A stretch of 64,000 nt of DNA from Callorhinus ursinus (lineage: Eukaryota > Chordata > Mammalia > Carnivora > Otariidae): NCBI RefSeq assembly GCF_003265705.1, contig NW_020312775.1:2548508-2612507 (forward strand), in the 5' to 3' direction. Below the pieces are notes generated by a model, which was given only the letters and a program-made list of their open reading frames with translations, had not been told where the DNA came from and did not search any database. Made by a program: the position numbers and the translations under genes. Of this stretch, positions 23,146 to 33,162 are shown piece by piece (position 1 is the stretch's first letter; each line of letters begins with the position of its first letter).

Positions 23146-23755
23146 AGGAGATGATTTCCATCACCTTGTTATGTAGCTGGCCTGCATGGAAATTAGAATA
23201 TGGCTTTCTACTGTCAATGATCAAAGTTGATCATTGCATATTCTACATTAATATATTTATTTGAGAACTTTTATGGTGCTAATATCAATAGTTGTATCCT
23301 GAAAGCTGATGTAATATTGAATGCTGCCACTTTAAAGCTAGGAAATAAATCAATTTTAAATTTGATGTTTTCTACTTAAATACGCTGTTTTTTTTTTTTT
23401 TTTGTCTTTAGTCAATTATTCTCTGATCCAGCCACACTAGGTCAACTTCCTCATTCTATATTGTTTACATATTTTTTTTCTTAATTACTATAGATATGCT
23501 AGCACATATATTTATCTTTACCTCTCCTGTGCCCATGTTTATTGCCTCTTTTTTGCAATATAGAAAAGTCCTTTTTATGTCATATATTTCATATATAAGA
23601 CCCTTGCTATTCTAATCATCACCATTCCTCCATTCTTACAGTGTCCCACTCCTACTCCCAAATCACATAACATATGTTTACATTGTTAAAGGTACTGTGA
23701 TGAACACTATAATTTACACAAAAGCAGCTGAGACAGTTTCTGACATTAGGAATAT
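23146..23755. other. Unrecognised AT-rich sequence
   Basis: No gene recognised. It holds a perfect inverted repeat CAATGATCAA-AG-TTGATCATTG at 23215-23236. Confidence 0.5.
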
Positions 23756-23892
23756 TATAAATTCAAATGGTAACTACACTTATCATGATGAGCGTTGCAT
23801 AATGTATAGAATTGTTGAATCACTGTTTTATACCTGAAACTAATATAACATTGTATGTCAACTCTACTTCAATAATAATTTTTTACAAAAGA
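23756..23892 (+). mobile_element. Old L1 3' end fragment
   Basis: GGTAACTACACTTATCATGATGAGCGTTGCATAATGTATAGAATTGTTGAATCAC, then ACCTGAAACTAATATAACATTGTATGTCAACT and CTTCAATAATAATTTTTTA, is the 3' UTR end of old mammalian L1. Confidence 0.85.
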
Positions 23893-23894
23893 AT

Positions 23895-24290
23895 ATTATT
23901 AACTAATAGATATGCCTAAAAAAGTGACAATAATAAATAAGGCAAGGCATGTGTCAAAATAAAGGCGTGTGGTTTCAAGCAGAATTGAAAGGAGGGAGAA
24001 ACCGCATTTAATTTGGGAATCAGAAAAAGCCCTATGGAAGTGGTGTTATTTAGACAGAACCTTGAAAGATGTATAATCCTGCTGGCACATATTTAAAGTG
24101 GAGATTCTTATATCTTTACCAATCTTACCCTACATTTGCTTTTTACTCTCTTTTTATTGACTGTTTGAAATGTCTCAGATTTTCATATCACTTCATTTAA
24201 ATGTGCTAATGCTTAGAGTTGTTTTTTAAGAACAATGAGTTTAATAAAATGTGGATGGCACATAGTGGTTATGTATGGGGCTGGAGGAAA
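23895..24290. other. Unrecognised sequence
   Basis: Nothing recognised in about 400 bases. Confidence 0.5.
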
Positions 24291-24294
24291 AGAT

Positions 24295-24500
24295 AATTAA
24301 CATTTATTGAAAAGCTGTTATGTTTTTAAAATTTCACATCCTTTCTTATCTTTCCTTATCCCCAGTCCTGTGAGGTAATACTTTTATTTCTCTTTTCAAA
24401 GTGAAGATATTTGAGGCCCAGTGGAGTTCAGTAATTTGTTCAAAGAGACTCTACTGATGTCGGGGTTGTGATTTTTATTCATCTGCTTTTTGCTAAGCAC
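24295..24500 (-). repeat. Probable MIR, reverse
   Basis: ACATTTATTGAAAAGCTGTTATG, CAGTCCTGTGAGGTAATAC, then AGTGAAGATATTTGAGGCCCAGTGGAGTTCAGTAATTTGTTCAAAG, in the order of a reverse MIR. Confidence 0.65.
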
Positions 24501-24504
24501 ATAC

Positions 24505-25174
24505 ATTTTGACCAAATGATGCTGTTTCCTTACTGCACTGTAGTAACATAAGTCTTGAAGGTTTGGTTTGAATTATATTGTGTAGGAAGTTAAATGTCAA
24601 TCTTTTAGAAGTCAAAGACATAGTGGAAGTTTAAAGGAAGTGATCTGAGAATACAGCAGATTGACATTTCAAACTAGTCAAGGAAAAGTGGTGTAAAAGC
24701 AAATGCAGGATAGAGTTAGTAGAGATGCAAAAAAGTGAATGCTATTATAGTTGACAATCTTCTGAAAAAAGAAACCAAGAAGAGTGACAGTCCAAGGAAC
24801 ATTGTCAAATTATGCCCTCCAGCAAAATATACATAAAACTTTCTTTCAGAGTATTATTGACTCATTTTCTGAATAAAAATAACATAACTGCAATTTGACA
24901 ATAAAGTAATTACTTTTTTTGATAGTTATTCATATGTACTTTAATTACTTGAGTAGTAATTTCCACTGCAGAAAAATTTAAATATATAGAAATCAAAATG
25001 AAAAACAATTGCAGTAGTTCAAATTTCTGGTATCCAAGAATTACCACAATTTTCAAAACATTTTATATATTGTTTCAGGATTAAAATAAAAATGTATTTA
25101 TGAAGTATGTTCTCCACACACACAAACACACAAGAAATATGGAATTATACTATAATGTTATTTGATCATTTAAA
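24505..25174. other. Unrecognised AT-rich sequence
   Basis: No gene or named repeat seen. Confidence 0.5.
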
Positions 25175-25440
25175 AACTTTTTATAATGGGACTTTTGAAT
25201 GCTTGTAAGAGTAAAGCTTAGAGTGATAGGATCCCTCCATTCCCTGTACCTATTGCCCTACTTCAGCAATTAGCAATATATGACAAGTCTTACTGCATTT
25301 ATACATCCATTTGCTATACCCATTATGATTATTTTATAATAAATCTCACATATTATAAAACATTACCTAAAAAATTTACAGAATATATCTGTAATAGACA
25401 GGAGCTTGTTTTTAAGCAAAACCTTAAAGAAATCATCACT
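25175..25440 (-). repeat. Possible old L1 fragment
   Basis: CATCCATTTGCTATACCCATTATGATTATTTTATAATAAATCTCACATATTATAAAACATTACC resembles L1ME-like 3' region text. This is tentative, as the match is from memory and short. Confidence 0.35.
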
Positions 25441-25544
25441 TTTAACACAATTAATGATAGTTCCTTAATATAATTAACTGATCAGGAGCTGTTTGTCTTC
25501 CTTTAGCAGTATAAAAAAATATTTTTAGAATTTATTTGTTTATA

Positions 25545-25838
25545 CAAAGAACAGATTGGTGGTTGCCAGAGCAGAAGAAGGTTGGGGGAGCAAAATGTGT
25601 GAAGAGGATCAAAAAGTACAAACTTCCAGTTTTAAAATAAGTCATGGGGATGTGAAGTACAGCATGGAAAATACCGTCGATAATTTTGTATTAACTTTGA
25701 ATGGGGATAGAAGGTAAACAGACTTACTGTGATCATTTTACAATATATACAAATGTTGAATGACTGTGTTGTACACCTAAAACTATTATAATATTATATG
25801 GTAAATATACTTCAATAAAATAAATAATTTGTTTAGAT
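25545..25838 (+). mobile_element. Old L1 (L1M group) 3' end
   Basis: ACAGATTGGTGGTTGCCAGAG, AGTACAAACTTCCAGTTTTAAAATAAGTCATGGGGATGTGAAGTACAGCATGG, CAATATATACAAATGTTGAATGAC and TTGTACACCTAAAACTATTATAATATTATATGG ... CTTCAATAAAAT follow the L1M 3' UTR closely. Confidence 0.9.
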
Positions 25839-25869
25839 CAAGATTTAAAGTCTTAGTACATTGGATTAA

Positions 25870-26262
25870 TTTCTTTGTTGTTGTTTTTGTTATTTATTTT
25901 TTTAATTGAAGTATAGTTGACATATAATGTTACATTTGTTTTGGGTATACAACATAGTGATTCAAGGACTCTATAAATTATGCTATGCTCAGGACAATTG
26001 TAGATACCATCTGTCACCGTATAACACTATTACAATACTATTGACTATATTCCTTATGATGTACCTTTCATCCCTATGACTTAATCATTATGAAACTGGA
26101 AACCTGTACCTCCCACTCCCCTTCACCAATTTTGTCTATCCTTCACCCCCGCCCCTCTAGCAACCACTAGTCTGTTCTCTGTATTTATGGGTCTGTTTCT
26201 GCTTTTTTTGGTCATTTGTTCATTTGTTTTTGTTTTTTGGATTCAACATACAAGTGAGATTT
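25870..26262 (-). mobile_element. Old L1 3' UTR, reverse
   Basis: TTTTAATTGAAGTATAGTTGACATATAATGTTACATTTG, GGTATACAACATAGTGATTCA, ATGTACCTTTCATCCCTATGAC, CTCCCACTCCCCTTCACC, CTCTAGCAACCACTAGTCTGTTCTCTGTATTTATGGGTCTG and ATTCAACATACAAGTGAGAT are reverse L1 3' UTR blocks. It lies 30 bases from an old L1 3' end in the opposite orientation. Confidence 0.9.
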
Positions 26263-27172
26263 TAATAACAAATGAAGATCCTTATTTATATTCATTATTT
26301 AATAGATATTGCTAAATTGATTAGTTTTCACACCTTAACTACTTAGTTACCTTGCAAAATTATTGCTACTGAAGTTAAATGTTTTCTTCATATTTTCCTG
26401 GCCACATAGGCTTTCTACTTTGAAAAAACTCTCTTTCTTTATGCCATTTGTCATGATGTACATTTTGTTATTTTTGTTCAGATTTCTTTAGGTATTATAT
26501 TATCTTATTTTATTATTTTTTTCTGGTTACTCTTCCACATTATTTTGAATGCTGTAACTTTCCAAGATATTTATAATCTAGTGAGAGAATTCCTGTTCAA
26601 TACTCCTGTTTTTTTTTTATCAATTTTTCTGATTATTCTCATGTTTGTTCTTGGAGATGTTAAGAATCATTTTGATTATTTTGTTAATGTAAAAAAATTA
26701 CATTGCCCTAAATTAAAGTATTATTTAAATGAGCACCGACCTAATAATGTTGCATCTTCTCATTCAGTTGTCTTCTTTCTAAAAATACAGAAGGTGGAGG
26801 TAAATGTCTATAGTTGGTAATAAGAACAAATGAAATGAGGCTTGGCTGAGGATTTTTTGTAAGTGAAGTTGGGATAGATATTTTTAAATAGATAGAAGAT
26901 AATGGAGTGTGGGTGGAAATATAGCTGCATAATAATGTACAAGAAAAATGAAATTAAAACTCATTAAAGCTGGAAGCACCCAGGTTTTTATGGACTACAC
27001 AGAATTTAAAACAACACATGTCAAATGAAACCATAATGCAGATGAAATCTTATTCATCTATCACTAGCAGAAGAATATTAAATTATATGGTATGTTTCTT
27101 TAACCTGGTTGAAATCTGTTGGTGAATAAATTGGCTCCTGTGTTTTTTGTTTAGAAATGTGTACTCACTTTT
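26263..27172. other. Unrecognised AT-rich sequence
   Basis: No gene recognised. The 91-codon frame at 26545-26820 is T/A-rich with a hydrophobic run and lacks any recognisable motif; I treat it as chance. Confidence 0.5.
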
Positions 27173-27180
27173 TAGAAATA

Positions 27181-27231
27181 ATTTTTATTATGTTATGTTA
27201 ATCACCATACATTACAAATTAGTTTTAGATG
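27181..27231 (-). mobile_element. Minimal (~50 bp) L1 3' end insertion
   Basis: TTTTTATTATGTTATGTTAATCACCATACATTACAAATTAGTTTTAGATG is the extreme 3' end of a carnivoran L1 in reverse. It is flanked by TAGAAATAATTTT (27173-27185) and TAGAAATATTTT (27232-27243), which look like a target-site duplication. Confidence 0.75.
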
Positions 27232-27244
27232 TAGAAATATTTTC

Positions 27245-27460
27245 CCCCAGAGTTAAGATGCACTATTTTCAGAACTAGTTAATGTTCAAATAAGAACGTT
27301 ATTAATTTATTTGGGCAGCCACAAGGGAAACAAAAGGAGTGCTCTTACTAATGTGAAGAAGCATGGTGTAAAGTACTTAAAGCATATATTGTTCAACATC
27401 ACATTAGGAGAAAAACATTTAAGTTGTTTTGATAATAACAAGAAACATTACCATGTGAGA
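27245..27460. other. Unrecognised sequence
   Basis: About 215 bases with no repeat recognised. Confidence 0.5.
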
Positions 27461-27624
27461 AACATGGGTGGCTCAGTCAGTTAAGCGTCTGACTTCAGCT
27501 CACGTCTTGATCCCAGAGTCCTGGGACTGAGTCATAAATGGGACTTCTTTCTCAGTGGGGAGCCTGCTTCTCCCTCTGTCTGCTGTTCCCCCTGCTTGCG
27601 GTCTCTCTCTCTCTCTCTGACAAA

Positions 27625-27663
<39 letters not shown>

Positions 27664-27677
27664 GCTTTAAAAATGTT
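27461..27677 (+). mobile_element. Can-SINE with long (AAAT)n tail
   Basis: AACATGGGTGGCTCAGTCAG head (first bases lost or changed), core CTCACGTCTTGATCCCAGAG, (CT)n and a long (AAAT)n tail at 27625-27662. No convincing target-site duplication: the right side abuts the L1 mosaic. Confidence 0.93.
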
Positions 27678-27684
27678 TCTTGAG

Positions 27685-28612
27685 GAGGAGGGAAAAGATG
27701 GCGGAGGAGTAGGGGACCCTATTTCAACTGGTCCCCGGAATTGAGCTGGATATCTACCAGACCATCCTGAACACCACGAAATCAGCCTGAGATGTAAAAA
27801 GATGTAAAAAGAAAGATCTGGGGATGGAATATGACTGTAAAGATGAAAATTATAAAAGATTTTATAAAAGGAATTCATAAGATAAGAAGTTTATTTAAAA
27901 AAGAAAGAAGAGGATTTAAAAAATAAAAAGGGTGAGAGACGTGATCAGGCAGGAGACTAGAACAAAGCCATACACTAGAGATTTAGGGTATATTTTGGTC
28001 TGTTAGAAGAGACTGTATCCCAAAATTTTAAAGAGGGAACAACTTATATATATACCAAAAATAAGGTTAACTACTATGAAGGGATAGAATATGACTTTTC
28101 CAGAAAGTGGTCGCTTTTCTGTTCAGAGAGTTGCTGCTCTTCTTTTCTTCGATCTCCTGTTGAGTTCGTAGGTGTTCAGAATGGTTTGATCCCTATCTAG
28201 CTGAATTCCTGGGACCACATGAAATATAGGTCTCCTACTCCTCTGTCATCTTGCTCCTCCCCAATAAACTGCCTTTTAATAAAGAAAGGACCCAAATTAA
28301 TAAAATTATGAATGAAAGGGGAGAGATCACCACTAACACCAAGGAAATAGAAACAATTATTAGAAATTATTATCAACATAAAGTATCATATCTGCAAAGA
28401 GTGCAAGTTTGACTTCTTTGCCGATTCGGATGCCTTTTATTTCTTTTTGTTGTCTGATTGCTGTGTCTAGGACTTCTAATATTATGTTGAATAGCAGTGG
28501 TGATAATGGACATCCCTGCCGTGGTCCTGACCTTAGAGGGAAAACTCTAAGTTTCTGCCCATTGAGAATGATATTTGCTGTGGGTTTTTCATAGATGGCT
28601 TTTATGATATTG
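27685..28612. mobile_element. L1 mosaic: four pieces in alternating orientation
   Basis: Piece 1 (27685 to ~27800, + strand) is an L1 5' end: GGAAAAGATGGCGGAGGAGTAGGGG. Piece 2 (~27806-28262, minus) is 5' UTR in reverse ending in a second L1 start at the right (CTACTCCTCTGTCATCTTGCTCCTCCCC); its left part matches the element C 5' UTR at 63.6-64.0 kb in the same orientation. Piece 3 (~28277-28383, +) is ORF2 sequence, GACCCAAATTAATAAAATTATGAATGAAAGG. Piece 4 (~28385-28612, minus) is ORF2 around the RT active site, TTCTTTTTGTTGTCTGATTGC ... GACATCCCTGCCGTGG. No poly-A tail or target-site duplication was found around the whole. Confidence 0.85.
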
Positions 28613-28859
28613 AGCTATGGACCCTTTGCCTTTTAACTGGCAATCAGGGTTTCCTACCAAAGGCAAGGAAAGTAAACAGTTTCCATTGTTTGTTAAATTG
28701 GCCTCTTACAGAAAATAGAGGAAAATTAGTCCAAATAAATCCTATTGTCAGTGGACCTGGCGTCAAGCCATATGAAAGTATGTCACACTTTTCTGTCAAT
28801 CTCTTCACACTTAAAACTATTTTAATAGATATTTTAAGCACATAATACAGAACTCAAAA
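28613..28859. other. Unrecognised sequence
   Basis: About 250 bases between the L1 mosaic and a possible old L1 3' end; nothing recognised. Confidence 0.5.
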
Positions 28860-29190
28860 TGTATTAAAATATATTACTAACGGACATTCTTCCTTTTTCT
28901 ATTCTACAACCATCTAGTTCTCCTCCCCAGCATTAATAACTGTTATGTGTTTCCTGTTTCTCCTTCCAGAGGCAATTTATGCTTATATATGTCTATACGT
29001 ATAGTAACTTTGCCTTTTTTATTCAACTATTTATATTAATATATACAAACACACATAAATATATAGCATTTATGTTATATATAAACATATATGTGTGTAT
29101 ACATAAAGTTTTTTACATACGAACAAGTATGACTATATATTTAACTACCTCCACATTTTTTACATAAGAGGTTATATATTATATAGTATT
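28860..29190 (-). repeat. Possible old L1 3' end
   Basis: ATTAATAACTGTTATGTGTTTCCTGTTTCTCCTTCCAGAGGCAATTTATGC resembles an L1M 3' region in reverse. It passes into AT-rich (TATA)n-like sequence. Tentative. Confidence 0.45.
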
Positions 29191-29196
29191 TTTATT

Positions 29197-30178
29197 TATT
29201 ATGTTCAATTAGCCAGCATATAGTACATTAGTTTTTGATGTAGTGTTCAATAATTCATTAGTTGCTTACAACACCCAGTGCTCATCACATCATGTGCCCT
29301 CCTTAATACCCATCACCCAGTTACCCCATCCCCCCATTTGCCTTCCCTTGTGTAACCCTCAGTTTGTTTCTAGGTGTCCAGAATCTTTCATGGTTTGTTT
29401 CCCTCTCTGATTTCTTACCATTCAGTTTTCCCTTTTCCCCTATGATCTTCTTCACTATTCCTTATATTCCACATATGAGTGAAACTATATGATAATTGTC
29501 TTTCTCTGCTTGACTTATTTCACTTAGTATAATCCCCTCCAGTTCCATCCACGTTGATACAAATGGTGGGTCTTCATCCTTTCTGATGGCTTATTCCATT
29601 ATATGTATGTACCACATCTTCTTTATCCATTCATCTGTTGAAGGGAATCTTGGCCTCTTCCAGAGTTTGGCTATTGTGGACATTGTCCTGGCATTTCCCC
29701 TTGCATTGTACAAACTGCTTTCTTTTGTTGCCTTTCTGCACAGGCTGTGATCTCTTTAAGGTCAGTGACCCAGTTATCACTCACCCTCTTGGCTTGCCAG
29801 TACTGAGTCAGCAGATTTTGAAGCTCTAGCCACCAAGTCCCACTGTTTTTTTTTTTTTTATAAACTCATGGAATTCAGCCTGTCTGGTTATGAAGCCAAA
29901 TGTGTTACAGGAATTAGTCTTTCTTGGGTGAGCTCTCTGGTGTGAATGCCTATTTCTCTTCTCTCTCTGAGCATACACAGCTCCATCCCTCCTGCCGGCA
30001 GCCTCCCTACACTTTTCTGACCTTAAATTTTCAGCTGCAGTTTCTTCTCTGTATTTAGTTGTGCTGTTTGTCCTTCCCAGTCTTCAGATCACTCCAGTTT
30101 GTTGATTTGGATGTGGATCATATCTAGTTATAAACGTGGAACAGGGTGAACTCAGGATCTTCCTACTCTGCCATAACC
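29197..30178 (-). mobile_element. Internally deleted L1 (element Y): 5' UTR joined to ORF2 end
   Basis: From right to left (minus sense) the element starts near 30178 with an L1 5' UTR (reverse text ATCTTCCTACTCTGCCATAACCCC). It runs about 490 bases, then at about 29690 passes directly into the end of ORF2 (TCTTGGCCTCTTCCAGAGTTTGGCTATTGTGGACA) and the 3' UTR (CTTAATACCCATCACCCAGTTAC ... TTTTTGATGTAGTG), ending at about 29197. ORF1 and nearly all of ORF2 are absent. The 5' UTR part aligns with that of element X at 34.1-34.6 kb. Confidence 0.85.
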
Positions 30179-30194
30179 CCATGCTCCTATATCC

Positions 30195-31859
30195 ATTATA
30201 TTAACTCTTCTTTACATGTTTGGTAGAATTCACCTGTGAAGCCATCTGGTCCTGGACTTTTGTTTGTTGGGAGTTTTTTGATTACTGATCAATTTCTTTG
30301 TTGATAACTGGTCTGTTCAAATTTTCTATTTCCTCCTGATCAGTTTTGAGAGATTATATGTTTTTCAGAATTTATCCATTTCTTCTATATTGTCTAATTT
30401 GTTGGCATGTACTTTTTTCATAACAGTCTCTTAAAATCCTTTTTATTTCTCTGGTGTTGGTTGTTATTTCTCCTCTTTCATTTCTGATTTTGTTTATTTG
30501 AGTCCCCTCCTTCACTCTCTTTTTTTTTTTCTTGAGTTTAGGTAAAGGTTTATCAATATTTTTGATGATTTCAAAGAAGCAGCTCCTGGTTTTGTTGACA
30601 TGTTATTTTTTATTTTTAGTTTCTATTTTGTTTATTTCTGCTCTAATGTTTATTATTTCCTTCTTTTTACTTGTTTTGAGGTTTGTTTGTCATTCTTTTT
30701 CTAGTTCCCTTTGGTGTAAGTTTAGATTGTGTATTTGCAATTTTTCATGCTTCTTGAGATAGGCCTATATTTTTATAAAATTCCTTCTTAGAACAGACTT
30801 TGTTGTATACTGGAGGTTTTGGAAATTTATGTTTTTATTTTTGCTTGTTTCCATGTAGTTTTTGATTTTCTCTTTGATTTCTTGATTGACCCATTCATTA
30901 CTTAATAGCATTTTATTTAACCTCCATGTATTTGTGGTCTTTCCAGATTTTTTTCTTGTGGTTAATTTCTAGTTTCATAGGATTGTGTTTGGAAAAGCTG
31001 CATGATAGGACTTCAATCTTCTTGATTTTGTTAAGATTTGTTTTGTGTCCATCTGATATGTGATCTATTCTGGAGAATGTTTCATGTGTGCTTGAAAGAA
31101 ATGTGTATTCTGTTGTTTTAGGATGATGTTCTAAATACATCTGTTAGATCTATCTGGTCCAATGTGTCATGCAAAGCCACTGATTCTTTGTACATTTTCT
31201 GTTTGAATGATCTACCAATTGATGTAAGTGAGGTGTTAAGGTCCCCTACTATTATTGTATTACTATCGACTACTTCCATTATGCTTGTTAATAGCTGCTT
31301 CATGTATTTAGTTCCTCCCATTTTGGGTGCATAAATATAATTTCTATTTCTTGTTGGATTGTTCCCTTTATGATTATATGTCTTTTGTTACAGTCTGTTT
31401 TAAAGTCTTTTTTGTCCAATATAAGATTGCTACACTGGCTTTCTTTTCATGTCCATTGCATGATAAATTATTTGCCGTACCTTCACTTTTAATCTGCATA
31501 TGTCTTTAGGTCTGAAATGTGTCTTTTGTAGGTAGCATATAGATGGGATTTGCTTTTTTATTCATTCTGTCACTCTATGTCTTTTCATTGGGGTGTTTAG
31601 TGCATTTACAATCAAAATAAGTATCATTATGGGGATGCCTGGGTGGCTCAGTCAGTTAAGCGCCTGCCTTCGGCTCTGGTCATGATTCCAGGGTCCTGGG
31701 AGCGAGTCCCACATCGGGCTCCTTGCTGAGCAAGGAGCCTGCTTCTCCCTCTGCCTGCCTCTGTCTCTCTCTGATAAATAAATAAAATCTTTAAAAATAA
31801 ATAAATAAAATCTTTAAAAATAAATAAATAAATATCAATATGTATGTATTGATTGCCAT
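30195..31859 (-). pseudogene. L1 element X ORF2 N-terminal remnant
   Basis: The endonuclease domain is partly legible: IIVGDLNTSLTSIGRS (31250 region), STHETFSRIDHISDGHK and FSKHNPMKLE (31000 region), with GDLN for GDFN and SKH for SDH. It is split by shifts and by the SINE and its duplication near the start. The RT fingers region (TCACCTGTGAAGCCATCTGG, reverse) is the last part present. Confidence 0.85.
31631..31831 (+). mobile_element. Can-SINE inside L1 X
   Basis: GGGGATGCCTGGGTGGCTCAG head, GGTCATGATTCCAGGGTCCTGG core. The tail carries two tandem copies of a ~26-bp ATAAATAAATAAAATCTTTA unit. Target-site duplication GTATCATTAT (31621-31630) and ATATCAATAT (31832-31841), diverged. Confidence 0.95.
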
Positions 31860-32265
31860 TTTGTTACTTTTTTATAATTGTTTTTGTAGTTCATCTCTGT
31901 TCCTTTTTTCTCTTGGTCTCTTCTCTCATGGTTTTCTAGCTTACTTTAGTGATATAGTCGGATTTCTTTTTCTTTATTTTTTGCATATCAATTACTGGTT
32001 TTTGATTTGTGGTTACCATTAAGATTATATATAACATCTTCTGCATATAGCAGTCTATATTTTGTTGATGGTTGCTTAAGTTTGAACCCATTTTTCACCA
32101 CCCCCCCACACACACACCAAGTTTTAGTTTTAGGTGTATGGTGTCATACTGTACATACTTCTATTTTTGAATCCCTTGACTGATTTTTATAGATATACTT
32201 ACTTTTAATGTTTTTGTGCTTCCTACTTTTCTTATGGTAGCCTACTTATGGTCTTTCCTTTCCAC

Positions 32266-33162
32266 TCAAAGACTTCCTTTTAATATTTCTTGTAGGGTGG
32301 TTTAGTGGTGAAGAATTCCTTTAACTTTTTTTGTCTAGAAAAGTCTTTTTCTCCCTGCTATTCTGAATGATAACCTTGCTGGATAGAGTATTCTTGGTTG
32401 CAGTTCTTTTTTTTAATTTTCTTTCTTTCAACATTTTGAATATATAATTCCACTCCCTTCTGGACTGCCCAGTTTCTGCTGAAAATTCAGCTGATAGCAT
32501 TATGACTTTTCCCCTATATGTAACTGTTTTCTTTCCTCTTGCTGCTTTTTAAATTCCCTTTATCACTACTTTTTGCCATTTTAATTGTCTTGGTTTTTGT
32601 GTCTTGGCTTGAACCTCCTTGGGCTGATTTTGTTGGGGGCTCTCTGTGCCTCCTGCAACTGGTTTTCTGTTTACTTCCCCAAATTAAGAAAGTTTTTAGC
32701 TAGTATTTCTTTCAATAATTGTTCCACACCCTTTTCTCTCCCTTCACCTTCTGGGATCTCTATCATGTGAATGTTATTATGCTTGATGGTGTCACTGTGT
32801 TCTCTTAGTCTATTTTCATGTTCTTCTTATTTATTCTCTCTCTTCAGCTTGATTCCTTTATATTACTCTGTCTTTCAGGTCACTGATCCATTTTTTTGCT
32901 TCCTCTAGTTTACTATTTTTCCAACTAGTGTATTTTTAATCTCAGTTATTGAGTTGTTCATTTCTGATTACTTCTTTTTCATGTTTTCTGTCTCGATTTT
33001 GAGAGTCTTACTGAGGTCCTCCAGTCTTTTCCCAAGTCCAGTGATTATCTTTATGACCATTAGTTTAAATTCTCTATCAGACATATTATTTAATTCCATT
33101 TCATTTAGCTCTTTTGTGATATTGCCTTGTTCTTTCATTTGGGACATATTCCTCTGTCTCAT
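32266..33162 (-). pseudogene. L1 element X ORF1 remnant
   Basis: Starts at 33162 with MRQRNMSQMKEQGNITKELN, a normal L1 ORF1 N-terminus, and is open for 64 codons to 32968. The stop matching other copies is at 32266-32268. Later parts (reverse text CTCTCTGTGCCTCCTGC and GACTGCCCAGTTTCTGC) follow ORF1 but are shifted and stopped. Confidence 0.88.

Noticed and set aside
26545..26820. 91-codon frame with a hydrophobic segment
   Set aside because: AT-rich composition alone gives Phe/Ile/Leu-rich frames; no acceptor, start context or homologue supports it.
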